Source: Candidatus Riesia sp. GBBU (GTDB lineage: Bacteria > Pseudomonadota > Gammaproteobacteria > Enterobacterales > Enterobacteriaceae). From it: a stretch of 64,000 nt of DNA. Both the position numbers and the translations under genes were made by a program. This document shows, piece by piece, positions 1 to 13,251 of this stretch (position 1 is its first letter; the number at the start of each line of letters is the position of its first letter). The stretch spans positions 253,918 through 317,917 of the forward strand of contig CP012849.1 in NCBI GenBank assembly GCA_002074035.1, written 5' to 3'. The notes under the pieces were generated by a model. It was not told where the DNA came from, ran no database searches, and saw nothing but the letters and a program-made list of their open reading frames with translations.

Positions 1-356
1 TTATTTTCTATTAATAGTGGAATTACTAGTAACACGTATGAAGAACTTACGGAACAAATCAAATCTTTCATTTTTTTATATATTAAAGGATGTAAAAGAT
101 TATTTATCCAATTTCTCTCTTTTTTTTCTTCAAAGATTTTTTTTCTAAGTTTTTTAGTTTTTAAAAAACCTAAATTATTAAAAAAGCTTTTACCAAATCT
201 TTTTTTTATAACTTTAATAGAACTTGAACCTGGTAAAATTAAATTTTTTGATATTAAATCAGAGTCTATTATCGGAACGCCAAGATTGAAAAACATATTT
301 GAAACTATAGTTTTACCGCTTCCCATACCTCCAGTTATTCCTATAATACTTTTCAT
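1..356 (-). CDS. coaE: Dephospho-CoA kinase, 3' end cut by window edge
   Basis: Phosphorylates the 3' hydroxyl of dephospho-CoA, the last step of CoA synthesis, in the cytosol. I translated the minus strand from the ATG at 356-354. The first 118 codons are open and show the P-loop GGMGSGKT at residues 9-16, the DSD motif at 31-33 (DAD in most homologues), a PG-FG segment, and the HPLI and PLLIEN motifs typical of CoaE. About 80 C-terminal residues lie outside the window. The gene starts only about 75 bases downstream of the 23S rRNA on the same strand, where 5S would normally sit, so it may be read from the rRNA transcript. The frame is unbroken. Identity is clear from motif order; completeness cannot be judged. 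Confidence 0.93.
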   Translation of the reverse strand, partial: MKSIIGITGGMGSGKTIVSNMFFNLGVPIIDSDLISKNLILPGSSSIKVIKKRFGKSFFNNLGFLKTKKLRKKIFEEKKERNWINNLLHPLIYKKMKDLICSVSSSYVLLVIPLLIEN

Positions 357-377
357 ATCAACTTTATATTTCAATTT

Positions 378-428
378 AATTAGAACAAGCTAAAATTAGC
401 TTCATAAAAAATTTACTACAGTATTCTT
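378..428 (-). other. Downstream half of the 23S rRNA processing stem
   Basis: Bases 378-394 are the exact reverse complement of 3432-3448 (17 bp), and 420-428 of 3400-3408 (9 bp). The two pairs are nested and bracket the 23S gene, so the precursor can fold into a long interrupted stem. This is the arrangement RNase III cuts in E. coli. The pairing is seen directly; cleavage is inferred. No hairpin followed by a T-run is visible between this stem and coaE. Confidence 0.75.
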
Positions 429-433
429 AAATA

Positions 434-3370
<2,937 letters not shown>

Positions 3371-3399
3371 AATAAAAAGATCTTTAAAATCTTTCGATA

Positions 3400-3448
3400 A
3401 AGAATACTAATAAATCTTTATGATGCGTGTATTTAGCTTGTTCTAATT
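3400..3448 (-). other. Upstream half of the 23S rRNA processing stem
   Basis: 3432-3448 pairs perfectly over 17 bp with 378-394, and 3400-3408 pairs over 9 bp with 420-428. Together they form the base of the 23S precursor stem, the usual RNase III substrate. It abuts the boxA sequence in the spacer. Confidence 0.75.
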
Positions 3449-3459
3449 GTTAAAGAGCA
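3446..3459 (-). promoter_or_regulatory. Spacer boxA antitermination site
   Basis: The minus strand reads TGCTCTTTAACAAT, identical to the boxA element of enterobacterial rRNA spacers as I remember it. In the RNA, boxA binds NusB and S10 and protects rRNA transcription from Rho. It sits between tRNA-Ile and 23S, as expected. Confidence 0.8.
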
Positions 3460-3493
3460 TAAAACTTTTTAAAAATTAATAAATTAATTTAAA

Positions 3494-3568
3494 TAGGCTT
3501 GAGTGGAGTTGAACCACCGACCTCACCCTTATCAGGGGTGTGCTCTTACCAAACTGAGCTACAAGCCT
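3494..3568 (-). tRNA. ileT: tRNA-Ile (anticodon GAU)
   Basis: The reverse strand folds as a cloverleaf. The acceptor arm AGGCTTG pairs with CAAGCCT, the anticodon stem ACCCC/GGGGT-type arm encloses CTGATAA with anticodon GAT, and the T-loop is GGTTCAACTC. It matches E. coli tRNA-Ile1 at nearly every base. CCA is not encoded: the discriminator A is followed by TTTAA, so CCA must be added enzymatically. It sits in the 16S-23S spacer. The tRNA-Ala that usually accompanies it is absent. Confidence 0.97.
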
Positions 3569-3593
3569 ATATAAAAATATAGGCAAATCGTTT

Positions 3594-3606
3594 ATGAGCA
3601 CTTACT
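3594..3606 (-). other. Downstream half of the 16S rRNA processing stem
   Basis: These 13 bases are the exact reverse complement of 5239-5251, and the pair brackets the 16S gene. This matches the double-stranded base of the 16S precursor cut by RNase III. Confidence 0.7.
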
Positions 3607-3616
3607 GTATAAAAAA

Positions 3617-5165
<1,549 letters not shown>

Positions 5166-5238
5166 GTTTCTTAAAGAGATTGTAATATAATTAAACAACA
5201 TTATATTCAATCTATTAAGATATTACTTCTATACTTCT

Positions 5239-5251
5239 AGTAAGTGCTCAT
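5239..5251 (-). other. Upstream half of the 16S rRNA processing stem
   Basis: Perfect 13-bp complement to 3594-3606, located in the leader about 75 bases before the mature 16S start and downstream of the predicted promoter. Confidence 0.7.
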
Positions 5252-5318
5252 GTAAACTTATATTGAAATATTTATTATAAATTACTCATCTGAAACATTT
5301 TCAATATTATTTATAAAG

Positions 5319-5346
5319 ATTATAAACAAAAATTTTTCTTATTCAA
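5319..5346 (-). promoter_or_regulatory. rRNA operon promoter
   Basis: On the minus strand TTGAAT (5346-5341) is followed after 16 bases by a perfect TATAAT (5324-5319), pointing into the 16S gene. Transcription would start near 5312 and give a leader of about 150 bases that includes the 16S processing stem. No second promoter of similar quality was seen. Confidence 0.6.
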
Positions 5347-5587
5347 GAAATAATTTTTTGTATAAAAATATATTTATAATTTTATTAGTTTGTACTCTTT
5401 GAATTACATTTATAATGTGTATAAAATTTTTGATAAAAATAAATTTTGAAAATAACTTCTATATATAATTAAATTTCTTAAGATTTTTTATTCGAATTAT
5501 GTTCGCAAAATTAATTCTTTAAAAGATCAAAACTTATTAAAAAGACTAATTCTCTTAGAAAATTGATACAAGTTTAAGTAAAAGCAC

Positions 5588-5596
5588 TGGTATACT
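5588..5596 (+). promoter_or_regulatory. Possible extended -10 promoter of proS
   Basis: TGGTATACT fits an extended -10 element (TGnTATAAT type), about 55 bases before the proS ATG. No good -35 is at the right spacing; TTGATA at 5563 is too far. A TATAAT also occurs at 5598-5603, so the exact element is uncertain. Confidence 0.35.
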
Positions 5597-5651
5597 TTAT
5601 AATTTTATTTTAAAAAACTAAAATGTTTATTTTATATGGAACATATCTTAA

Positions 5652-7328
5652 ATGAGAACTAGTAAATATATTTTCTTTACTTTAAAAGATTTTAAATCGA
5701 AATCTCATATTATGAGTCATAAGTTGATGATTCGCTCAGGAATGATTAGAAAATTATCTTCTGGATTGTATTACTGGCTTCCTATTGGAATTAGGGTTTT
5801 AAAAAAAATCGAAAATGTCATAAAACAAGAAATGAATAAGATTGGAGCTGTAGAAATATCTATTCCAATAATTCAACCTATTTCTTTATGGAAGAAAAGC
5901 GGAAGATACAAGGATTATGGTGAAGAGTTATTATCGTGTATAGATAGAAAGAAACGTTGTTTTGTAATTAGTCCTACAAACGAAGAAGCAATAACAGAAC
6001 TAATTAAAAATGAAAATATTTCATATAAAAATTTTCCTATAATTTATTATCAGATTCAAAAAAAGTTTAGGGATGAAATAAGACCAAAATTCGGTGTAAT
6101 TCGTTCAAAAGAGTTTCTCATGAAAGATGCATACTCTTTTCACATAGATAAGTCTTCTATGGAAAAAACGTACTTTTTGTTTAAAAATGCATATAAAAAA
6201 ATTTTTGATAAAATAGGTGTAAAATTTAAGTTTTCTATTGCAGATTCAGGGGCAATTGGAGGAAAAGTTTCTCATGAATTTTATTCTTTAAGCAGAATTG
6301 AAAAGCAGGTATTTGATTTCTCTAGAAAAAAAATCTTAAAAAATTTCAATAATGAAAAAGATATATTCTTCTTAAATTATCTAGAATTTTTAAAAAAAAA
6401 TTTTTTACTTTCTAAGTATGATATGTTTAATAGTAGAAATACAAGAATTTTCTTTCTAAGTATTAAAAAAAATATAAAGTATCCTTTCATTATCTTGTTA
6501 TTAAAGTATGGTTGCAAACTAGATGAAGAGAAATTAAAAAAAATACCTTTTCATATATTTCCGATAAGATTTATTCAGAAAAAAGAAATTATATCAATGT
6601 ACGAAATAGAAGAAAATAATTTTTCAAAATTAATCAGTATTGATGTTCCAAAAATAATAGACATTAACTTTATAAGTTATGAATTTAAATTTGAGAAATA
6701 TGAGAATCAAAATAATAGTAAAACTATAATGGATTATCATCTTATTAGTTTTTTTGACATTAGCAAAGAATGCTTAAGTAAAGAGTTTTTATTAAAATAC
6801 ATTTATAAAAAATATAAAAAGAATAGAATTGAAATAGCACATATATTCCAAATTGGAGAGAAATATTCATTAAAAACTAATACTGTTATTCAATGTAAAA
6901 ATAATGTTTCGAAAAATGTTCTCATGGGATGTTATGGCATAGGTATAGATAGACTTGTTTCATCTCTAATTGAACAAAATTATGATAAATATGGAATAGT
7001 ATGGCCTGACTTAGTATCTCCATTTAAATTGGCTATATTAGCTGTAAATATAAAAGATCCGAATGTTTGTAAGTTGTCCAAAGAGATTTATAATAGTTTA
7101 AGAAGAATGTATAAAATTGATACTCTATTAGACGATCGAGATAAAGGAATAGGAGTAATGCTATCAGATATTGAACTGATAGGAATACCACATATACTTA
7201 TAGTAAGTAATAAACTAATTATACAAGGAAAAGTTGAGTATAGAAACAGAAATGATTACAGAAACATAAAATTTATAAAAATATCAAAAATATTTAATTT
7301 TTTAGTAGAAAAGTTAAAAACTAAATAA
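5652..7328 (+). CDS. proS: Prolyl-tRNA synthetase with a decayed editing domain
   Basis: Charges tRNA-Pro with proline (class II). At 558 residues it is near the bacterial 572. Motif 1 starts at about residue 28 (RSGMIRKLSSGLYYWLP). Motif 2 is RDEIRPKFGVIRSKEF, followed by LMKDAYSFH. Motif 3 is GCYGIGIDRL near 430, and the C-terminal anticodon domain is well kept. The insertion between about residues 220 and 395, which clears Ala-tRNA-Pro in E. coli, is barely recognisable: the lysine matching E. coli K279 aligns with Arg, the GSLGP loop is gone, and the GKHYFGINWDRD segment is not found. Aminoacylation should be intact, while editing is doubtful. It is transcribed away from the rRNA operon and converges with tilS, 14 bases beyond its stop. 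Confidence 0.96.
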   Translation: MRTSKYIFFTLKDFKSKSHIMSHKLMIRSGMIRKLSSGLYYWLPIGIRVLKKIENVIKQEMNKIGAVEISIPIIQPISLWKKSGRYKDYGEELLSCIDRKKRCFVISPTNEEAITELIKNENISYKNFPIIYYQIQKKFRDEIRPKFGVIRSKEFLMKDAYSFHIDKSSMEKTYFLFKNAYKKIFDKIGVKFKFSIADSGAIGGKVSHEFYSLSRIEKQVFDFSRKKILKNFNNEKDIFFLNYLEFLKKNFLLSKYDMFNSRNTRIFFLSIKKNIKYPFIILLLKYGCKLDEEKLKKIPFHIFPIRFIQKKEIISMYEIEENNFSKLISIDVPKIIDINFISYEFKFEKYENQNNSKTIMDYHLISFFDISKECLSKEFLLKYIYKKYKKNRIEIAHIFQIGEKYSLKTNTVIQCKNNVSKNVLMGCYGIGIDRLVSSLIEQNYDKYGIVWPDLVSPFKLAILAVNIKDPNVCKLSKEIYNSLRRMYKIDTLLDDRDKGIGVMLSDIELIGIPHILIVSNKLIIQGKVEYRNRNDYRNIKFIKISKIFNFLVEKLKTK

Positions 7329-7342
7329 AACTCAAAATTTTT

Positions 7343-7523
7343 TTACATAAATTTAAAAAATTTCTTGTTTATCCATTCAACAGATAACTTTTTAATTTCA
7401 TTGTTTTTAGCTTTCCCTTTTATCGTTACAAAATAACCGATAGCAGAAATTAAATTTTCATTATAATATACTAGCGGTATTCTTTCTCTTTCCCAAATAG
7501 GAACTCCTAATTCTTTCCAAATC
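7343..7523 (-). pseudogene. tilS: Out-of-frame C-terminal part of tilS
   Basis: Just past the A13 run at 7536-7524 the -1/+2 frame translates as IWKELGVPIWERERIPLVYY and on to a stop at 7345-7343. This closely matches the E. coli TilS C-terminus (KIWQEL-VPPWLRD-TPLLFY-ETLIAA-GVFVT). The segment is intact apart from the frameshift. An A run of 14 or 11 instead of 13 would fuse it to the main frame and give about 450 residues, against 432 in E. coli. Confidence 0.85.
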
Positions 7524-8694
7524 TTTTTTTTTTTTTAGATAATCTTGAATTAGCTAGTTTTATCCTAGAATCTTTTAATCCAAATCTTATTGTAACTCTT
7601 TCGTTTTTCTTAGGTCTTCTGAAATGTTTTTCTTTATTAGAAAGAATTAATTTTCCAAGATTGTCAGGAAGATAAACAGGTTCTTTTAGATCCCAAGACA
7701 AAACTTTATTAGTTAAATCTTGAAATTTTGGTAATATCCATAGTTGATTTTTGTATCTGTAGATTACTTTATCCCCAAATATAAACTTAGGATTTGAAGA
7801 TTTATTAGCACACGCGACTTCATTCCATATTATTTTTAATTGATTTTTAGACGGCATTAATAAATTTTTTTTGTAAAACCAAATTCTCAATATTATATTT
7901 CTTTTAATTTCAGAAATCTTACTAAGTTCATCTATTTTTATAGATCCATTTTTTGTAGTTATTTTATTAAATTTTTTTTCTAAAATTTCACGAATTAATT
8001 TTTCTTGTTCTGAACAAATAATTGAACTTCTTAAAATTGACTTCAATATATACGGCCATCTGGAAACTATTAAAGGAATCAATTTAACTCTTAAAAAACT
8101 TCTATCATATCGATCATTACAGTTATTTTCATCTTCTATCCAATATAAAGAATTTTTTCTAGCATAAGAAATAAGTTCAAGTCTATTTTTATATAAAAAT
8201 GGTCTTACAAAGTGCCCATTTCCAAACACATGTGACATAGGCATAGAAGATAATCCTTTTGGTCCACTCCCCCTTTTTAAGGCTAGAAAAAAAGTTTCAA
8301 CTTGATCATTTAAATGGTGTGCTGTAAATAAAATTTCGTTTGGAAGTAAAGTTTTTAGAAATATCTTATATCTTTCTTTTCTCATATAAGATTCTAATCC
8401 ATGACTTTTATATGTTTTACATAAATTTATGTCAAATGAAAAAAAGTTAATTTTATAATCTAAACAAAATTTTTTACATTTTTTTTCCCATAAATCAGAA
8501 TTTTTACTCATGTGATGATTTATATGAATAGCTCTAATTCTAATTTTTGGAAAAATTTTTCTTCTTATATTTGATAGTACATGTAACAAAACACTGGAGT
8601 CCATTCCACCACTAAATCCAACTAAAATTTTAGAGGAATTACACAAAAATGGAAGAACACAATTTATCAAATTTTTGTTATTTTTATCCATCAT
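7507..8694 (-). CDS. tilS: tRNA(Ile)-lysidine synthase, frameshifted near its 3' end
   Basis: Converts C34 of the CAU-anticodon tRNA-Ile to lysidine so that it reads AUA, using ATP and lysine; normally essential. The PP-loop motif SGGMDSS is at residues 28-34, followed by HINHHMSKN, TAHHLNDQVETFFLALKRG and WIEDENNCNDRYDRSFLR, all matching TilS. The N-terminal catalytic domain and middle domain are complete. The frame then runs through A13 (7536-7524) and ends 16 codons later, cutting the last 50-60 residues of the C-terminal domain. Those residues are encoded intact in another frame. Either the gene is rescued by polymerase slippage on the A-run, or a shortened enzyme of 395 residues works. 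It is downstream of accA, with 28 bases between. Confidence 0.9.
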   Translation of the reverse strand: MMDKNNKNLINCVLPFLCNSSKILVGFSGGMDSSVLLHVLSNIRRKIFPKIRIRAIHINHHMSKNSDLWEKKCKKFCLDYKINFFSFDINLCKTYKSHGLESYMRKERYKIFLKTLLPNEILFTAHHLNDQVETFFLALKRGSGPKGLSSMPMSHVFGNGHFVRPFLYKNRLELISYARKNSLYWIEDENNCNDRYDRSFLRVKLIPLIVSRWPYILKSILRSSIICSEQEKLIREILEKKFNKITTKNGSIKIDELSKISEIKRNIILRIWFYKKNLLMPSKNQLKIIWNEVACANKSSNPKFIFGDKVIYRYKNQLWILPKFQDLTNKVLSWDLKEPVYLPDNLGKLILSNKEKHFRRPKKNERVTIRFGLKDSRIKLANSRLSKKKKRFGKN

Positions 8695-8722
8695 TTATTA
8701 CCTTAAGAATATAAAAATTCTT

Positions 8723-9682
8723 TTAATCATATCCATATTTCATAATTTTATCATATCTTATTTTCTTTAACTCTTTAGAATCAAGAGATTCTGTTTCATT
8801 TAAATCTTGTAAAATTCTATTTTTTACATTAATAGCAGATTGTTTATAGTTTCTATGAGCTCCTCCTAAGGGTTCTTTTACAATATTATCTATTAAATTC
8901 ATTTTTTTTAAAAATTTAGCAGTAATTCCCATAATTTCTGCAGCTAATGGTGCTTTATCTGTGTCTTTCCATAGCAAAGAAGCGCATCCTTCTGGAGAAA
9001 TTACAGAATAAGTACTATATTGCAACATGTTAATTTTATCTCCGACTCCTATCGCTAATGCCCCTCCTGATCCTCCTTCTCCAATAACTGTACAAATAAT
9101 AGGTACTAAAAACTGAGACATTTCTATTAAATTTCTGGCAATTGCTTCAGATTGTCCTCTTTCTTCTGCTCCAATTCCTGGATATGCTCCAGGAGTATCG
9201 ATAAAAGTTATTATTGGAAGTTTGAATCTATTAGCAATCTTCATCAACCTTAAAGCTTTCCTATATCCTTCAGGATAAGACATGCCAAAGTTTCTCTTTA
9301 TTCTATCTTTTACTTCTCTTCCCTTTTGGTTTCCAATTACCATAACTGGTTTCCCGTTCAATCTAGCTAATCCTCCAATAATTGATTTATCGTCAGCGTA
9401 TGTTCTATCTCCAGATAGCTCATGAAAATTTGTAAAAATATTATATATATAATCCATAGTATATGGTCTCATTGGATGACGAGAAAGTTGTGTTATTTGC
9501 CAAGCTTCTAGATTAGAAAATATATTTTTCATTAAAAATAATTTTTTTCTTTGTAATTTATTTATTTTCTTTTGAAGTAAATCTAGATTTTCTCTTTTCA
9601 ATTTTAACATCTTTAATGATTTTATCCTCTCATCTAATTCAGCGATAGGTTGTTCAAAATCCAGAAAGTTTATATTCATCAA
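8723..9682 (-). CDS. accA: Acetyl-CoA carboxylase carboxyltransferase subunit alpha
   Basis: The alpha half of the carboxyltransferase that makes malonyl-CoA with AccD and biotinylated AccB. It is 319 residues, exactly the E. coli length. [15 protein letters not shown] at the start, [39 protein letters not shown] and [15 protein letters not shown] are diagnostic, as is PLGGAHRNY. Two Met codons begin the frame; the second (9679) aligns with the E. coli start. The 5' end overlaps the dnaE 3' end by 26-29 bases, so the two are translationally close. E. coli has the same dnaE-accA order. Confidence 0.97.
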   Translation of the reverse strand: MMNINFLDFEQPIAELDERIKSLKMLKLKRENLDLLQKKINKLQRKKLFLMKNIFSNLEAWQITQLSRHPMRPYTMDYIYNIFTNFHELSGDRTYADDKSIIGGLARLNGKPVMVIGNQKGREVKDRIKRNFGMSYPEGYRKALRLMKIANRFKLPIITFIDTPGAYPGIGAEERGQSEAIARNLIEMSQFLVPIICTVIGEGGSGGALAIGVGDKINMLQYSTYSVISPEGCASLLWKDTDKAPLAAEIMGITAKFLKKMNLIDNIVKEPLGGAHRNYKQSAINVKNRILQDLNETESLDSKELKKIRYDKIMKYGYD

Positions 9683-12600
9683 TATTCCTGTTGTAGTTGA
9701 ATTTTACTTTTATTTGTTCTGTGTTAGATAGATCGTTTATTTCTTTAATAAAAGTATTTGTAGGATTTACAAACCATTTATCACTAAGTGATAGTGAGTA
9801 AATATTATTTTTTTTATTATAATAGAAATACACTGGAACAATTTTTTCTTGAAAAAACGATAATACCGAATAGATTTTATTAATAATCTTTTCATTTATT
9901 TTCTGAAAATCCATAATTATAAATATACTTTTGATAGATTTTTTTCTAAATTCATCAAGATCTTTTATATATTTAGCTATAATTTTTTTTCTTTTTTGAA
10001 AATCATAATTAACTATTTCTCCGTAAACTATTAAAATATTGTTTTCTTTCAGTAAATTTTTATATTTTTTCAACTCTTTATTTCGTAAAATTATTTCTAT
10101 AGAATCTGAATAATCTTCTATTGTGAAGATTGCTGTTTTTTCCATTTTATTGGTTTCAAATAATTTCTTCTTTATGATTACACCAAAAAATGTACAAAAC
10201 TTCTTTCTATAAGAAGTGTGAATAAATTTAATATTGTTTATATCTATACAATTTTTAACTTCATTCTCATATATTCTAGTTGGATGATTTGTTAAATATA
10301 TTCCAAGGGTTTCCTTTTCTTTTTCCAAAATTGGTATTGGAAAAAATTCATAGTAATCTTCAAAAAAAATTTTCTCTAAATCATAAAAGTTTTTGTTTCT
10401 CCAGAAAATATTTGTTTGTCCAGATATTCTTTCGTGAGAATATTCTTGAGAGATTTTAAGTAATTTTTCTAAATTTAGAATTAATCTTTTCCTATTGTTA
10501 TATAAGGAATCAAATATCCCAGAAAAAATTAGTTTTTCAGTAACTCTTTTATTAAGTTTTTTATGATCTATACGCATATAGAAATCTAATATATTTTTAT
10601 ATTCTCCATGATATTTTCTATTATCTGTTATAGAGTCTATTGTATTTTTTCCAACTCCCTTAATAGCCCCCATTCCATATCGTATTTTTCTTTTTTCGTC
10701 TACATGAAAATAATATGAACTTTTATTTATATCAGGTGGAAGAATGGTTAAATTAATACTTCTGCATTCATTTATCAAATGAACTATTTTTTTTGTGTTA
10801 TCCATATCAAGGCTCATAACAGAAGCCATAAACTCTTCTGTATAATAAGTTTTCAACCATAATGTTTGGTATGAAATAAAAGCATAAGCTACAGAATGAG
10901 ATTTATTAAATCCATAATTAGAGAACTTTTCCACTAAATCAAATATTTTCATTGAAAGAGATTCACATATTCCATTACTTATTGCTCCAGATTTGAAAGT
11001 TGATCTTTGTTTCTTCATCTCTGTTTTATTCTTTTTACCTATTGCTCTTCTTAAGAGATCTGCTTCTCCTAAAGTATATCCTGAAAAAATTTGTGCTATT
11101 TTCATAACCTGTTCTTGATACAGAATTATTCCATAAGTTTCTTTTAGAATCGGTTTTAATAAGATATGTTGCCATTTACTGTCCGGATAATAAATCTTTT
11201 CTCTTCCATGTTTTCTATTAATAAAATTCTCTACCATACCTGATTGCAATGGACCTGGTCTAAAAAGAGCTATTAAAGCAACTATATCTTCAAAGCAATC
11301 GGGATGTAATTTTTTTATTAAATCCTTGACGCCATATGATTCTAGTTGAAATAACGCTGTTGTATTTGATAATTGTAAGCTTCGAAAACATCTTTTATCT
11401 GACAACGAAATTAAAGATAAATCAATATTGTTTAATCTATTTTTATTACGTTCTCTATTAATCATATTTAAAGAATTTTGAATAACGGTCAAAGTTCTTA
11501 GTCCTAAAAAATCAAATTTTACCAATCCTATTTTTTCTATATCATCTTTATCAAATTGCGTTAGAATATTATCACCATTTTCATCACAGTATATTGGTGA
11601 ATAATCTGTAATCTTTGTCGGAGAAATTACAACTCCACCTGCATGTTTTACTTCGTTTTTTATAATTCCTTCTATATTTTTTGAAATGTTTAACAAATCT
11701 TGAATTTCTTCATCTTCGTTAAACATTTTTTTCAATTTTTTCTTTGTTTGTATTGCTTTATCAATTGTCATTCCAATAACATTTGGAATTAGTTTAGCAA
11801 CTTTATCAACAAGACTATAAGGATGATTTAGAGCTCTTCCTACGTCTCTAATAACTGCTCTAGCAGTCATTCTTCCGAAAGCAATAATTTGAGAAACAGA
11901 ATCTCTACCGTATACATTTGAAACATGCTCAATAACTTTATCCCTTTTCTCCATACAGAAATCTATATCAATATCAGGCATAGAGATCCTTTCAGGATTC
12001 AGAAATCTTTCAAATAATAAATTGAACTTGATTGGATCAATGTCTGTAATTTCTAAAGAGTATAAAACTAACGATCCTGCTCCTGATCCTCTTCCAGGCC
12101 CAACTGGAATATTATTATTTTTTGCCCATTGAATAAACTCCATAACGATTAAAAAATATCCAGAAAATCCCATCTTATCAATCACATTCAATTCATAATT
12201 TAACCTATGAAAATATTCTAATCTTTTTTTTTCAATCTCGTTTGTATTAATAAGAACTAGTTTTAATCTTTTTTCGAGTCCAGCTTTTGACATTTTTTCA
12301 AGAACATAACTTTCAGAAACTTCTTTTGTAGGAAATTTTGGAAGAAAATACTTCTTGAATTCAAGAATTACATTACAGCGTTTAGAAATTTCTACGCTAT
12401 TTTTTAAAGCTTCAGGAAGGTCTGAGAATAACTTGATCATTTCAGATTCGGTTTTTAAATATTGGTTGACAGTGTATTCTTGATATTTTTTCTGTTCATT
12501 CAATGTTATTCCTTTATGTATCGCGACCCTAATTTCATGAGCAAGAAAATCTTTTTTATACATAAATCTAACATTGTTAACAGCTACAATCGGAGTGTTT

Positions 12601-13175
12601 GTTTCGAAAGAAAAATCAATTAGGGAAAAAATATATTTTTTTTCCTGAAATTTATTAATTCTAGAAATTTCTAAATAATAGTTCTCATAGAAATTCTTCT
12701 GATAAAACTTTATACAGTTTTTTGCAGATTCTACATCATCTTTTAAAAAAAGTTTTCCGATTTCTCCATGGATTCCTCCAAGTATTAACAATAGGCCCTC
12801 TTTATGTGAGAAAAGTAAGTCTTTCGTTATTGTAGGACCTGATTCATCGTATCCTTTCTTATATGCTTCAGAAATCAGTAAAATTAGATTTTGATATCCA
12901 AATTTATTTTTACTTAAAATCGTTATTAAATTTTTTTTTTCTTTTAAATATTCACTTTCTATGTAAAAATCTGCTCCAATAATTGGTTTAATTCCTGATT
13001 TATGTGCTAGTTGATAAAATTTTATTACTCCATACAAATTTGTAAAGTCTGTTATCGCAATTGAAGGAATTTTTAAATCAATGCATCTTTTAATTAAATC
13101 ATATATTTTAATTATTCCATCTTTTATAGAATAGTCACTGTGTACGTTTAAATGTATAAAGTTTGGATCTTTCAT
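9654..13175 (-). CDS. dnaE: DNA polymerase III alpha subunit
   Basis: Replicative polymerase. 1173 residues compared with 1160 in E. coli. It opens with the PHP domain ([11 protein letters not shown]). The polymerase core holds [13 protein letters not shown] and the catalytic [13 protein letters not shown], where the two Asp match D401 and D403, followed by [20 protein letters not shown] with the third Asp. [22 protein letters not shown] and [11 protein letters not shown] are kept. The last third (beta-binding, OB fold, tau-binding) is more divergent. A tail of about 12 residues extends past the usual end and overlaps accA. rnhB, which lies between lpxB and dnaE in E. coli, is gone. Confidence 0.98.
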   Translation of the reverse strand: MKDPNFIHLNVHSDYSIKDGIIKIYDLIKRCIDLKIPSIAITDFTNLYGVIKFYQLAHKSGIKPIIGADFYIESEYLKEKKNLITILSKNKFGYQNLILLISEAYKKGYDESGPTITKDLLFSHKEGLLLILGGIHGEIGKLFLKDDVESAKNCIKFYQKNFYENYYLEISRINKFQEKKYIFSLIDFSFETNTPIVAVNNVRFMYKKDFLAHEIRVAIHKGITLNEQKKYQEYTVNQYLKTESEMIKLFSDLPEALKNSVEISKRCNVILEFKKYFLPKFPTKEVSESYVLEKMSKAGLEKRLKLVLINTNEIEKKRLEYFHRLNYELNVIDKMGFSGYFLIVMEFIQWAKNNNIPVGPGRGSGAGSLVLYSLEITDIDPIKFNLLFERFLNPERISMPDIDIDFCMEKRDKVIEHVSNVYGRDSVSQIIAFGRMTARAVIRDVGRALNHPYSLVDKVAKLIPNVIGMTIDKAIQTKKKLKKMFNEDEEIQDLLNISKNIEGIIKNEVKHAGGVVISPTKITDYSPIYCDENGDNILTQFDKDDIEKIGLVKFDFLGLRTLTVIQNSLNMINRERNKNRLNNIDLSLISLSDKRCFRSLQLSNTTALFQLESYGVKDLIKKLHPDCFEDIVALIALFRPGPLQSGMVENFINRKHGREKIYYPDSKWQHILLKPILKETYGIILYQEQVMKIAQIFSGYTLGEADLLRRAIGKKNKTEMKKQRSTFKSGAISNGICESLSMKIFDLVEKFSNYGFNKSHSVAYAFISYQTLWLKTYYTEEFMASVMSLDMDNTKKIVHLINECRSINLTILPPDINKSSYYFHVDEKRKIRYGMGAIKGVGKNTIDSITDNRKYHGEYKNILDFYMRIDHKKLNKRVTEKLIFSGIFDSLYNNRKRLILNLEKLLKISQEYSHERISGQTNIFWRNKNFYDLEKIFFEDYYEFFPIPILEKEKETLGIYLTNHPTRIYENEVKNCIDINNIKFIHTSYRKKFCTFFGVIIKKKLFETNKMEKTAIFTIEDYSDSIEIILRNKELKKYKNLLKENNILIVYGEIVNYDFQKRKKIIAKYIKDLDEFRKKSIKSIFIIMDFQKINEKIINKIYSVLSFFQEKIVPVYFYYNKKNNIYSLSLSDKWFVNPTNTFIKEINDLSNTEQIKVKFNYNRNIDEYKLSGF

Positions 13176-13251
13176 GAACTAATTTTTTATGAATACTAAA
13201 AAAATTTAGGTAATCAATTATTTTTTAAACATTTTTAAGTTTGTTAAAAGT

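Noticed and set aside
3447-3459. Bacterial origin or phage attachment site at the tRNA-Ile gene
   Set aside because: No duplicated tRNA end, no integrase and no foreign genes nearby; the sequence is explained by boxA and the processing stem.
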